Shown: positions 49,633 to 57,639 of the stretch, in pieces | Position numbering within the stretch: position 1 is the stretch's first letter | Layout: each line of letters begins with the position of its first letter | Source of the DNA: Streptomyces sp. Ag109_O5-10 | GTDB taxonomy: Bacteria > Actinomycetota > Actinomycetes > Streptomycetales > Streptomycetaceae | Assembly: GCF_900105755.1 (NCBI RefSeq) | Contig: NZ_FNTQ01000001.1 | Location: forward strand, 1,240,001 to 1,304,000 | Direction: 5' to 3' | DNA length: 64,000 nucleotides | Notes under the pieces: generated by a model | What the model was told of the DNA's origin: nothing | Database searches by the model: none | What the model saw: the letters and a program-made list of their open reading frames with translations, nothing else | Position numbers and translations under genes: made by a program

Positions 49633-49704
49633 CCCGGACGACCGGATTCGAACCGGCGTGTTCGCCTTGGCAAGGCGATGCGTCTGCCTCTGCGCTACGT
49701 CCGG
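49633..49704 (-). tRNA. tRNA with anticodon GCC (Gly), atypical acceptor
   Basis: 72 nt. Acceptor CCGGACG / CGTCCGG, D arm GCG-CAGAGGCAGA-CGC, anticodon arm TCGCC-TTGCCAA-GGCGA (anticodon GCC), T arm GCCGG-TTCGAAT-CCGGT, discriminator G. First pair C1-G72 and G73 differ from bacterial tRNA-Gly (G1-C72, U73). Followed after 11 bp by the GGC tRNA. Confidence 0.75.
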
Positions 49705-49710
49705 CCCGCT

Positions 49711-49731
49711 TGCCCGGATGATATCCGGGCA
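49711..49731 (-). promoter_or_regulatory. 9-bp hairpin overlapping the tRNA promoter -10
   Basis: Perfect inverted repeat TGCCCGGAT-GAT-ATCCGGGCA between the WhiB-like stop and the first tRNA. On the minus strand TATCAT (49718-49723) inside it is a good -10 that would start the tRNA transcript about seven bases upstream of position 49704; TACGAC 18 bp upstream is a weak -35. The hairpin may also terminate the WhiB-like gene. Confidence 0.5.
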
Positions 49732-49771
49732 GGGGTGCGCGGTCGTACCGGATTTCCCGGCGGGCACGGGT

Positions 49772-50026
49772 TCAGCGGGAGGCGCGGCGCAGATCCAGGC
49801 GTTCCTTCTCGGACAGGCCGCCCCAGACGCCGAAGCGTTCGTCGTTGTCGAGGGCGTACTCCAGGCAGGCCGCGCGCATCTCGCACATGCCGCAGATGCG
49901 CTTGGCCTCGCGTACCGAGCTGCCGGGCTCGGGAAAGAAGAAGTCCGCCCCGGTCTGCGCGCACAACGCCTGCGCCTGCCAGGCCGGGACGGGCGTGCGG
50001 GGCGGGATGACGGTGTCGAAGTGCAT
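49772..50026 (-). CDS. WhiB-family Fe-S transcriptional regulator
   Basis: 84 aa from ATG 50026 (MHFDTVIPPRTPVPAWQAQA); a TTG-started 97-residue form is possible. Four conserved cysteines (ALCAQTG, ICGMCEMRAACLEYAL) ligate the 4Fe-4S cluster, and the GVWGGLSEKERLDL turn and basic tail follow. WhiB-like proteins bind the principal sigma factor and regulate development or stress. By position it may be the orthologue of S. coelicolor wblH, which I cannot confirm. A hairpin lies after the gene. Confidence 0.93.
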   Translation of the reverse strand: MHFDTVIPPRTPVPAWQAQALCAQTGADFFFPEPGSSVREAKRICGMCEMRAACLEYALDNDERFGVWGGLSEKERLDLRRASR

Positions 50027-50284
50027 GGCCAGGATCGTGCCGGGCGGCGAAAAACGTTCGATCAACGCCCGCTCAACGCCCGGCGACGGAGCACTTCAGC
50101 CTCGATCATGCTCCCGCGCGCCACGCCCGCGCACGGCGGCGCGCGGAACGGATCCGAAACTCGGCGATTGCGTCGGGTGACCCACGGTAACCGGGCCGGG
50201 ATGGGCGTGGGCGGGCAGCGATTGTCAGTGGGCGGTGGAAGACTCGGCGCAGCAGAGAACAGGACCCTTGCGAGGAGGGCGATG

Positions 50285-51076
50285 ATGCTCACCACCCGTT
50301 TCGTCAACGGCGCTCCCAACTGGATCGACCTCGGCACGCCCGAGATCGACGGCGCCGTCTCCTTCTACAACGGTCTCTTCGGCTGGCAGTTCCGGTCGGC
50401 GGGTCCCGACGCCGGCGGCTACGGTTTCTTCCAGCTGGACGGCCGGACCGTCGCCGGCGGTATGCAGACCGGCCCGGAGCAGGGCCCGCCGTCCTGGACG
50501 GTGTACTTCCAGAGCGAGGACGCGCAGGCCACCGCGAAGGCGGCCGAGCAGGCGCACGGCAGTGTCCTCGCGCAGCCGATGGACGTGCTGGGCCAGGGCC
50601 ACCTGGCGGTCCTCACCGACCAGGCGGGGGTGCCGTTCGGCATCTGGCAGCCGGCGCTGACCAAGGGATTCGACGTGGCGGGGGATCCGGGTTCGCTGTG
50701 CTGGGTCGAGCTGTACACCCCGGACATCGCGGCCGCCGCGGCCTACTACCACAAGGTGCTCGGCCTGGAGACCTCCGGCGTGCCGTTCCCCGGCGGCACC
50801 TACACCTGTGTCAACCCGGCGGGCGGCGACGACGCGTCGGTGTTCGGCGGGATGGTGCCGCTGGCCGAGGACCCGGCCGAGGCGCAGGCCGGCGCGTACT
50901 GGCTGCCGTACTTCGAGGTCGAGGACCCGGACGCGGTGGTCGAGAAGGCCCAGCAGACGGGCGGCCGGGTGCGGATGCCTGCGACCACGCTGGAGGGAGT
51001 GGGCCGGATGGCGAAGCTGGCCGACCCGTACGGCGCCCGCTTCGCGGTGATCAGGAGCGAACCGCAGCAGACCTGA
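50285..51076 (+). CDS. VOC family (glyoxalase/bleomycin resistance-like) protein
   Basis: 263 aa with two VOC domains in tandem: PNWIDLGTPEIDGAVSFYNG with LFGWQF, then LCWVELYTPDIAAAAAYYHK with VLGLE. Each ends in the family glycine turn (AVLTDQAGVPFGIWQP, AKLADPYGARFAVI). Metal-ligand positions are only partly conserved, so binding rather than catalysis is possible. ATG 50285 chosen over 50282 since GAGGAGG is six bases upstream. Homologues are annotated hydroxylase or 27-kDa antigen Cfp30B-like. Confidence 0.87.
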   Translation: MLTTRFVNGAPNWIDLGTPEIDGAVSFYNGLFGWQFRSAGPDAGGYGFFQLDGRTVAGGMQTGPEQGPPSWTVYFQSEDAQATAKAAEQAHGSVLAQPMDVLGQGHLAVLTDQAGVPFGIWQPALTKGFDVAGDPGSLCWVELYTPDIAAAAAYYHKVLGLETSGVPFPGGTYTCVNPAGGDDASVFGGMVPLAEDPAEAQAGAYWLPYFEVEDPDAVVEKAQQTGGRVRMPATTLEGVGRMAKLADPYGARFAVIRSEPQQT

Positions 51077-51094
51077 GGCCGGAGCCGGGGCCCG

Positions 51095-52123
51095 TCACGC
51101 GGTCGCGCGCCGTATCAGCGTCGTGGGCAGGACGACGCTGGACGGCGCGCCGGTGGACGGCCCGCCGCGGGTCAGGGTGGACAGCAGCAGGCGGGCCATC
51201 AACCGGCCCATCTCCTCGATGTCCTGACGGACCGTCGTCAGCTGCGGCTCGGTCTGTCCGGCGACCGGCAGCACGTCGTCGAAGCCGATCACGGCGACGT
51301 CCTCGGGCACCCGGCGGCCGCGCTCGCGCAGGACGCGCAGGGCACCGAGCGCGGTGAGGTCGTTGGCGGCGAACACGGCGTCCACGTCCGGGCAGCGGTC
51401 GAGGAGTTCGCCCATGGCCCGCTCACCGCCGGACGGGGTGAAGTCGCTGGCGACGACCAGCCGGGGATCGGTCTCCCCCATCACGTCCCGGTATCCCTGC
51501 AGCCGGTCGGCCGCCGACGTCTGGTCCAGCGGCCCGGTGATGTGCGCGATCCGGGTCCGGCCCAGGCTGACGAGATGGCGCACCGCGTCCTCGGCGCCGC
51601 CCCGGTTGTCGCAGTCGACGTACACGACGCTGTCCGTGCCGTCGTTCCAGCCGGGCCGGCCGCCGAACACGGTGGGGACGCCGGCGCCCTCGATCAGTCC
51701 GGGCAGCGGGTCGTCGAGGTGGAGCGAGAAGACCAGCGCGCCGTCGACATGGCCGCCGGCGAGATAGCGGGCCACCCGGGCGTGGTCGTCCCGTCCCTCG
51801 GTGAGCAGCAGGACGAGCTGGTTGTCGTGGGCGGTCAGTTCCTTGCTGATGCCGCGCAACTGGAGGGCGAAGAAGGGGTCGGCGAAGATCCGGGTCTCGG
51901 GTTCGGCGATGACGACGGCGACCGCGTCGTGCCGTCTGGTGACGAGGCTGCGGGCTGCCTGGTTGGGGACGTAGCCGAGTTCCTCGACCGCCCGCCGCAC
52001 CCGTTCGACGAGCGGCTCGCGCACGCCGTCCCCGCCGTTGACGACCCGGGACACGGTGGCCCGCGACACCCCGGCCCGCGCGGCCACGGCCTCCAGCGTG
52101 GGGCGCGACACTGCCTCGGACAC
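51095..52123 (-). CDS. LacI-family transcriptional regulator
   Basis: 342 aa, GTG start with GGAGG seven bases upstream. HTH TLEAVAARAGVSRATVSRVV and hinge LGYVPNQAARSLVTRR, then a periplasmic-binding-like effector domain (VFAANDLTALGALRVLRERG, VIGFDDVLPVAGQTEPQLTT). Sugar-responsive repressors usually sit next to the transporter they control; none is adjacent here, so the target is unknown. Convergent with the VOC gene, 18 bp between stops. Confidence 0.92.
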   Translation of the reverse strand: MSEAVSRPTLEAVAARAGVSRATVSRVVNGGDGVREPLVERVRRAVEELGYVPNQAARSLVTRRHDAVAVVIAEPETRIFADPFFALQLRGISKELTAHDNQLVLLLTEGRDDHARVARYLAGGHVDGALVFSLHLDDPLPGLIEGAGVPTVFGGRPGWNDGTDSVVYVDCDNRGGAEDAVRHLVSLGRTRIAHITGPLDQTSAADRLQGYRDVMGETDPRLVVASDFTPSGGERAMGELLDRCPDVDAVFAANDLTALGALRVLRERGRRVPEDVAVIGFDDVLPVAGQTEPQLTTVRQDIEEMGRLMARLLLSTLTRGGPSTGAPSSVVLPTTLIRRATA

Positions 52124-52246
52124 CTCGGCCCTCCTCCTCGGCGGCTGGCGATCAGCATAGTCCCGGGATCCGGGGAGGCGGCCGGATCGCCCGCACCGGG
52201 CGCCGCATTCCGCCGGCCGCGGCCGGGACGGTGCCGGCTCCCGTCG

Positions 52247-53266
52247 TCAGGAGGCCTGTTCGGGCCGTGCCCGGCTCGGCTGGACGCGCTTGGGCTCGCC
52301 CGCCATCTTCGGGTACTCCGGCGGATAGGGCAGGTCGCCGAGGCCGTGCTCGTCCTCGTCGCGGCGGGCGAGTTCCAGGAGGGCGTCGAGGGAGTACGCG
52401 TGGTCGTCCATGCCGGCGTGCACGTCGCCGAGTTCGGCGAACCGGGCGGGCATCGTGACCAGGTCGAAGTCCGCGGGCCGCACGTCGTCGACCTCCTCCC
52501 AGCGCAGCGGCGCCGAGACGGGGGCGTTCGGGCGGGGCCGCAGGGAGTAGGCGGAGGCGATGGTGCGGTCGCGGGCGGTCTGGTTGTAGTCGACGAAGAT
52601 GCGCTCGCCGCGTTCCTCCTTCCACCACTTGGTGGTCACCCGGTCCGGCATCCGGCGTTCCAGCTCGCGGCCCACGGCGATGGCGGCGCGCCGTACCTGG
52701 GTGAAGGTCCAGCGGGGTTCGATGGGCACGAAGACGTGCAGCCCGCGGCCGCCGGAGGTCTTGGGCCAGCCCCGCAGTCCGCCGAACTCGTCCAGGACGG
52801 CGCGCAGTTCGTGGGCGGCGCGGACCGCGTCGGCGAAGTCGGTGCCGGGCTGCGGGTCGAGGTCGATACGGAGTTCGTCGGGACGGTCGACGTCATCGCG
52901 CCGTACCGGCCAGGGGTGGAAGGTGAGCGTGCCGTACTGCGCGGCCCACACCACGGCCGCCTCCTCGGTGGGGCACATCTCGTCGGCGGTGCGGCCGCTG
53001 GGGAAGGTGATGTGGGCGGTGGGGATCCAGTCGGGCATGCCCTTGGGAGCGCGCTTCTGGTAGAACCACTCGCCCTCGATGCCGTCCGGGTAGCGCTGCA
53101 GGGTGGTGGGGCGGTCGCGCAGGGCGCGCAGGATGCCGGGGGCGACGGCCGCGTAGTAGCGGGCGACGTCCAGCTTGGTGAAACCGCGCTCCGGGAAGAA
53201 CACCTTGTCCGGGCTGGACAGCCGTACGGTCCGGCCGGCCACCTCCAGTTGCACCGCATCGCCCAT
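52247..53266 (-). CDS. LigD-type polymerase/primase domain protein (NHEJ)
   Basis: 339 aa AEP-family polymerase, a stand-alone LigD POL module. Metal-binding RIDLDPQPGTDFADAV (D135, D137), KTSGGRGLHVFVPIEPRW (SGGRGLH) and DRTIASAYSLRPRPNAPVSA with PLRWEEV. The N-terminus LSSPDKVFFPERGFTKLDVA is typical. Fills gaps at double-strand breaks during non-homologous end joining. Divergent from an ATP ligase gene with 118 bp between starts; TACCGT ends six bases before this ATG, so the mRNA is probably leaderless. Confidence 0.92.
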   Translation of the reverse strand: MGDAVQLEVAGRTVRLSSPDKVFFPERGFTKLDVARYYAAVAPGILRALRDRPTTLQRYPDGIEGEWFYQKRAPKGMPDWIPTAHITFPSGRTADEMCPTEEAAVVWAAQYGTLTFHPWPVRRDDVDRPDELRIDLDPQPGTDFADAVRAAHELRAVLDEFGGLRGWPKTSGGRGLHVFVPIEPRWTFTQVRRAAIAVGRELERRMPDRVTTKWWKEERGERIFVDYNQTARDRTIASAYSLRPRPNAPVSAPLRWEEVDDVRPADFDLVTMPARFAELGDVHAGMDDHAYSLDALLELARRDEDEHGLGDLPYPPEYPKMAGEPKRVQPSRARPEQAS

Positions 53267-53384
53267 GCGGCCACGGTAGGCGCACCACCCCTACCGCGCA
53301 TATCGGCTCGACGCGGTCCCAGAGTCCGTACCGAAGCGTGCCGCGTGACGAGCGGACGCCCGGGAGCGCTCGTACAGTCGTGGC

Positions 53385-54449
53385 ATGGATCTGCCGGTGA
53401 TGCCGCCCGTGAAGCCGATGCTCGCCAAGTCGGTGGCGACGATCCCGGCGGACATGCAGTACGAGGCGAAGTGGGACGGCTTCCGGGCGATCGTGTTCCG
53501 GGACGGCGCCGAGGTGGAGCTGGGCAGCCGTACCGGGAAGCCGCTGACCAGGTACTTCCCCGAGCTGGTGGCGGCGCTGCGGGAGCGGGTGCCCGAGCGG
53601 TGCGTGCTGGACGGGGAGATCGTGATCGCGCGGGAGGGCCGGCTGGACTTCGACGCGCTGACCGAGCGGATCCACCCGGCGGACTCCAGGGTGCGCACGC
53701 TGGCCGAGCGGACGCCTGCCTCGTTCGTCGCCTTCGACCTGCTGGCGCTGGCCGACGAGTCCCTCCTCGACGTCCCGTTGACCGACCGCCGCGCCCTGCT
53801 CACCAGGGCCCTGGCCGGCGTGACCCCGCCGGTGCACCTGGCGCCGGCCACCACCGATGTCGAGGTGGCCCGGCAGTGGTTCGAGCAGTACGAGGGGGCC
53901 GGCCTCGACGGGGTCGTCGCCAAGCCGCTCACCCTGCGCTACCGCCAGGACGAGCGTGCCATGTTCAAGGTCAAGCACGAGCGGACGGCCGACGTCGTGG
54001 TGGCCGGATACCGCTTCCACAAGAGCGGCCCCGTGGTGGGCTCGCTGCTGCTGGGTCTGTACGACGACCGGGGCGCCCTTCAGCACGTGGGTGTGTCGGC
54101 CGCGTTCCCGATGAAGCGGCGGGCCGAGCTGGTCGAGGAGCTGGAGCCGCTGCGCATGGCCGACGTCTCCGGGCACCCGTGGGCGGCCTGGGCGGAGGAG
54201 GCGGCGCACGAGTCGGCCCGGCTGCCGGGCGCGCCGAGCCGCTGGTCGGGCAAGAAGGACCTGTCCTGGGTGCCGGTGCGGCCGGAGCGGGTGGCCGAGG
54301 TGGCGTACGACCACATGGAGAACGGGGCCCGCTTCCGGCACACGGCCCGGTTCCGCCGCTGGCGCCCGGACCGCACGCCGGAGAGCTGCACCTACGCCCA
54401 GCTGGAGGAGCCGGTGCGCTACGACCTCACGGAGATCCTTGGATCCTGA
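53385..54449 (+). CDS. ATP-dependent DNA ligase (LigC/LigD ligase-module type)
   Basis: 354 aa. Adenylation motif I EAKWDGFRA with nucleophilic Lys29 (KWDG), CVLDGEIVIAREGRLDFDAL, motif IV LDGVVAKPL and motif V MFKVKH. An OB-fold domain follows to about residue 354. It seals breaks with ATP, and with the divergent LigD-like polymerase it forms a split NHEJ pair; no Ku gene is in this window. TACAGT ends six bases before the ATG, matching the leaderless layout of its divergent partner. Confidence 0.92.
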   Translation: MDLPVMPPVKPMLAKSVATIPADMQYEAKWDGFRAIVFRDGAEVELGSRTGKPLTRYFPELVAALRERVPERCVLDGEIVIAREGRLDFDALTERIHPADSRVRTLAERTPASFVAFDLLALADESLLDVPLTDRRALLTRALAGVTPPVHLAPATTDVEVARQWFEQYEGAGLDGVVAKPLTLRYRQDERAMFKVKHERTADVVVAGYRFHKSGPVVGSLLLGLYDDRGALQHVGVSAAFPMKRRAELVEELEPLRMADVSGHPWAAWAEEAAHESARLPGAPSRWSGKKDLSWVPVRPERVAEVAYDHMENGARFRHTARFRRWRPDRTPESCTYAQLEEPVRYDLTEILGS

Positions 54450-54548
54450 CCGTCCCGGATCTGTTTCGAGCAGGTATGGCCCCCGCTGACCTGTTGAGCA
54501 CACAATCAGTCAAGAGCGTGAACGGGGTGGGACGAGCGGGGGGCAGCG

Positions 54549-55550
54549 GTGGACAGGCGACGACACGAGGCGCCGACGCGCCGGACGGTGCTGACGGCAG
54601 CGCTGGCGGCGGCCGCGGCGGCCGCCTCCGTCACGGCGGGCTGTACCCGGCACGGCACGACGGACGACGGCCGCGCACCGCAGGCCACCCCGGCACCGAG
54701 CGAGAGCACCCCGGCACCGGGCAAACGGCCTGCCACCGGATCCGTCCTCGCCGTGAAGATCGACAACGTGGCCGCGGCCCGCCCGCAGACCGGGCTGGAC
54801 TCGGCGGACGTGGTGTACGTGGAGCAGGTGGAGGGCGGCCTCAGCCGGCTGATGGCGGTGTACGCCACCAGGCTCCCCGAGGCCATCGGCCCGGTCCGCA
54901 GCGCCCGCGAGTCCGACCTGGAGCTGCTGCGCCAGTTCACCCGGCCGACGCTCGCCTTCTCCGGCGCCCAGAAGAAACTGCTCCCCCTGATCGGCCGGGC
55001 GCCGTTGCGGCCGAAGTCGCCCGCGGAGGCGTCCGGCGCCTACTACCGGGGCAGCGGCCGGCCGGCCCCGCACAACCTGTACCTGCGTCCGGCCCGGGTG
55101 ATGCCGGACGGGGCGCCCGGCAGGGCGGCGCTCACCACCGGCTTCCGCCACGGGGCGGCCCCGGCCGGCGGCACGGTCACCGCGTCGCGGACCGTGCGGT
55201 ACCCGGCGGCCCGCTTCACCTTCACCTGGTCCGGCGACCGAAGCCGCTGGCTGGTGTCGATGGACGGCACCCCGGTGAGGACGACGGCGGGCGACCGGCC
55301 GGCACCGGCGACGGTCGTGGTGCAGCACGTGCGGGTCCGGCCGTCGGAGTACCACGACGTCCTCGGCAACAACACACCGTTCACCGAGACGGTGGGCTCG
55401 GGGAGGGCGGAGGTACTGCGGGACGGGCGGTCGTTCGAAGCCACCTGGTCGCGGCCGGAGGCCGGCGGCGGAACGACGTTCACGACCGCGGACGGCAGCC
55501 CGGTGAACTTCGCCGACGGTCAGGTGTGGGTGGTGTTCCTGAAAGCCTGA
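54549..55550 (+). CDS. DUF3048 domain lipoprotein
   Basis: 333 aa from GTG 54549. Twin-arginine lipoprotein signal TRRTVLTAALAAAAAAASVT with lipobox VTAGC. DUF3048 pattern: VLAVKIDNVAAARPQTGLDS, ADVVYVEQVEGGLSRLMAVY, IGPVRSARESDLELLRQFTR and ATVVVQHVRV. Members occur at the surface of Gram-positive bacteria with unknown function (YerB-like). Convergent with pcaV. Confidence 0.9.
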   Translation: MDRRRHEAPTRRTVLTAALAAAAAAASVTAGCTRHGTTDDGRAPQATPAPSESTPAPGKRPATGSVLAVKIDNVAAARPQTGLDSADVVYVEQVEGGLSRLMAVYATRLPEAIGPVRSARESDLELLRQFTRPTLAFSGAQKKLLPLIGRAPLRPKSPAEASGAYYRGSGRPAPHNLYLRPARVMPDGAPGRAALTTGFRHGAAPAGGTVTASRTVRYPAARFTFTWSGDRSRWLVSMDGTPVRTTAGDRPAPATVVVQHVRVRPSEYHDVLGNNTPFTETVGSGRAEVLRDGRSFEATWSRPEAGGGTTFTTADGSPVNFADGQVWVVFLKA

Positions 55551-55590
55551 GCGCTTCGCCGGTCAGGCCGGTCGTTCACCACGGCGCTGC

Positions 55591-56055
55591 TCACGCCCGG
55601 GAGGCGACCGGCTCCGCCGGATTGCGCAGGCCCTCCGCCGCGTCGGAGACCCGCTGGATCAGGTCGAAGAAATGGTTCTGCTCCTCTGCCGAGAGCGGGG
55701 CAAGGAAGACCTGGTTCATCCGGGCGGTGCGCACGCTCAGCTTGCGGTGGGCCCGCACTCCCTCGTCGGTGAGGCGCAGCAGGAAGCGGCGGCCGTCCTG
55801 CGGGTCGCGCACCTTGTCGAGGAGCCCGCGCCGGTCCAGCCGGCTGATGACCTCGGCGATGGTCGACCGGTCCAGGCCCACCCGCTCCCCCACGGTCCGC
55901 TGGTCCAGTCCCGGCTCGGCGACGAGCGCGTTCAGCACGGCGAACTGCGGCGAGGTGATCTCCTCCGAGACCATCGTGTTCCACAGCAGGTAGTGGGCCT
56001 GCTGGAGCCGCCGGGCCAGGTGCCCGGGGTGGGTGGTGAGGTCCACCGCGGCCAT
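55591..56055 (-). CDS. pcaV: MarR-family repressor PcaV of the protocatechuate pathway
   Basis: 154 aa from ATG 56055 (GGAG five bases upstream). Winged-helix MarR fold: SPQFAVLNALVAEPGLDQRT, VGERVGLDRSTIAEVISRLD and wing DPQDGRRFLLRLTDEGV. With this start Arg15 (HPGHLAR) is in place; in S. coelicolor PcaV, Arg15 contacts protocatechuate and is needed for ligand response. It is divergent from pcaI and represses the pca operon until protocatechuate is present. Family, length and context all agree. Confidence 0.93.
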   Translation of the reverse strand: MAAVDLTTHPGHLARRLQQAHYLLWNTMVSEEITSPQFAVLNALVAEPGLDQRTVGERVGLDRSTIAEVISRLDRRGLLDKVRDPQDGRRFLLRLTDEGVRAHRKLSVRTARMNQVFLAPLSAEEQNHFFDLIQRVSDAAEGLRNPAEPVASRA

Positions 56056-56239
56056 ATGCGCTCCCGTGGTCCGAATTCGTTGGCGCACTGAACGATACCC
56101 GCGACCACCCGTCCTGTCTGTACAGCCGACCGCCATCGGCCGAGGTCTTGACGGGTTTCGATGTCAGTGGCACCGTGTCAGCCATCTCGCTGAAATACTC
56201 AGTGCCCTGATTAATCCGCTGAGAGATGAGGCTTCACGG
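56056..56239. promoter_or_regulatory. pcaV-pcaI divergent control region
   Basis: Contains TTGACG at 56148-56153 (a -35 candidate without a clear -10 at 17 bp), an inverted repeat CTGA-AATAC-TCAG at 56190-56202, and TCGTT-N9-AACGA at about 56077-56095 near pcaV. CACTGA/TCAGTG occurs three times, at about 56086, 56165 and 56199. PcaV should bind here; I cannot say which element is its operator. Confidence 0.5.
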
Positions 56240-56995
56240 ATGGACAAGGTGGTCGCCACGGCCGCGGAGGCGGTGGCTGATGTGCCGGGGGGCGCGTCGT
56301 TGGCGGTGGGTGGGTTCGGTCTGAGCGGTGTGCCGAACGTGCTGATCGGGGCGCTGTACGAGCGGGGTGTGAGTGACCTGAGTGTGGTCTCGAACAACTG
56401 CGGGGCGATGGAGTCGGGTCTGGCGGTGCTGCTGGCGGCCGGGCGGATCGCGCGGGTGACGGGGTCGTACATCGGGGCGAACAAGGAGTTCGCCCGGCAG
56501 TACCTGGCCGGTGAGCTGGAGGTGGAGCTGATCCCGCAGGGCACGCTCGCCGAACGGCTGCGCGCCGGCGGTGCGGGGATCCCCGCGTTCTACACGCCCG
56601 CGGGGGTGGGGACGCAGGTCGCGCAGGGCGGGCTGCCGTGGCGTTACGACGGCTCGGGCGCGGTGGCGCTGGCCTCGCCGGCGAAGGAGGTGCGGGACTT
56701 CGACGGCACCGAGTACGTGCTGGAACGCGGGATCCGCACCGACTTCGCGCTGGTCCGGGCGGCGAAGGGCGACCGGCACGGGAACCTCGTCTTCAGCAAG
56801 TCCGCCCGCAACTTCAACCCGCTCGCGGCGATGGCCGGGAAGGTCACGGTCGCCGAGGTCGAAGAACTCGTGGAGCCCGGGGAGATCGATCCGGACGCGG
56901 TGCACCTGCCGGGGATCTTCGTCCAGCGGGTGGTGGCCCTGACCCCCGAGCAGGCGGCGGACAAGAAGATCGAGCAGCGGACGGTGAGCAGCTGA
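56240..56995 (+). CDS. pcaI: 3-oxoadipate CoA-transferase subunit A
   Basis: 251 aa class I CoA-transferase alpha subunit: [20 protein letters not shown] with the GGFG oxyanion loop, [20 protein letters not shown] and [20 protein letters not shown]. Moves CoA from succinyl-CoA to 3-oxoadipate together with PcaJ. First gene of the operon; GAGG eight bases before the ATG. The stop overlaps the pcaJ ATG by one base. Confidence 0.95.
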   Translation: MDKVVATAAEAVADVPGGASLAVGGFGLSGVPNVLIGALYERGVSDLSVVSNNCGAMESGLAVLLAAGRIARVTGSYIGANKEFARQYLAGELEVELIPQGTLAERLRAGGAGIPAFYTPAGVGTQVAQGGLPWRYDGSGAVALASPAKEVRDFDGTEYVLERGIRTDFALVRAAKGDRHGNLVFSKSARNFNPLAAMAGKVTVAEVEELVEPGEIDPDAVHLPGIFVQRVVALTPEQAADKKIEQRTVSS

Positions 56996-57639
56996 TGGCC
57001 TGGACGCGCCAGGAGATGGCCGCGCGGGCGGCGCGCGAGCTGGAGGACGGGCAGTACGTCAACCTCGGGATCGGGCTGCCCACGCTGATCCCGAACCACC
57101 TGCCCGAGGGGGTGGAGGTGGTCCTGGAGTCGGAGAACGGCATCCTGGGCACCGGCCCCTACCCCACCGAGGACCAGGTCGACCCGGACCTGATCAACGC
57201 CGGGAAGGAGACGGTGACGGTCCTGCCCGGGGCGTCGTTCTTCGACTCGGCGCTGTCGTTCTCCATGATCCGGGGCGGGCACATCGACGTCGCCGTGCTC
57301 GGAGCGATGCAGGTGTCGCAGAAGGGCGACCTGGCGAACTGGGCCGTTCCGGGGAAGCTGGTGACCGGGATCGGCGGGGCGATGGACCTGGTCCACGGGG
57401 CCCGCAGGGTGATCGTCGTCATGACACACACCGCCAAGGACGGCTCGGCGAAGATCCTCACCGAGTGCGCGCTGCCGCTGACCGGGAAGGCGTGCGTGGA
57501 CCGGATCATCACCGACCTCGGCGTCCTGGACGTCACCGACGAGGGGCTCGTCCTCGTCGAGACCGCGCCCGGGGTCGGCGTCGAGGAGATCACCGCCAAG
57601 ACCGACGCGAAACTCACTGTCCCGGAGGGCCTGCTGTGA
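56995..57639 (+). CDS. pcaJ: 3-oxoadipate CoA-transferase subunit B
   Basis: 214 aa beta subunit. Catalytic Glu in [16 protein letters not shown] (SENG motif) and [20 protein letters not shown], with [20 protein letters not shown]. Forms the heteromer with PcaI. Coupled to pcaI by TGATG and to pcaF by GTGA. Confidence 0.95.
   Translation: MAWTRQEMAARAARELEDGQYVNLGIGLPTLIPNHLPEGVEVVLESENGILGTGPYPTEDQVDPDLINAGKETVTVLPGASFFDSALSFSMIRGGHIDVAVLGAMQVSQKGDLANWAVPGKLVTGIGGAMDLVHGARRVIVVMTHTAKDGSAKILTECALPLTGKACVDRIITDLGVLDVTDEGLVLVETAPGVGVEEITAKTDAKLTVPEGLL

Noticed and set aside
51542..55993. 1483-aa plus-strand open frame
   Set aside because: It covers the antisense or shifted frames of the LacI, polymerase, ligase, lipoprotein and pcaV genes, is Gly/Ala/Arg/Pro-rich, and shows no domain. 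Long empty frames are expected at this GC content.
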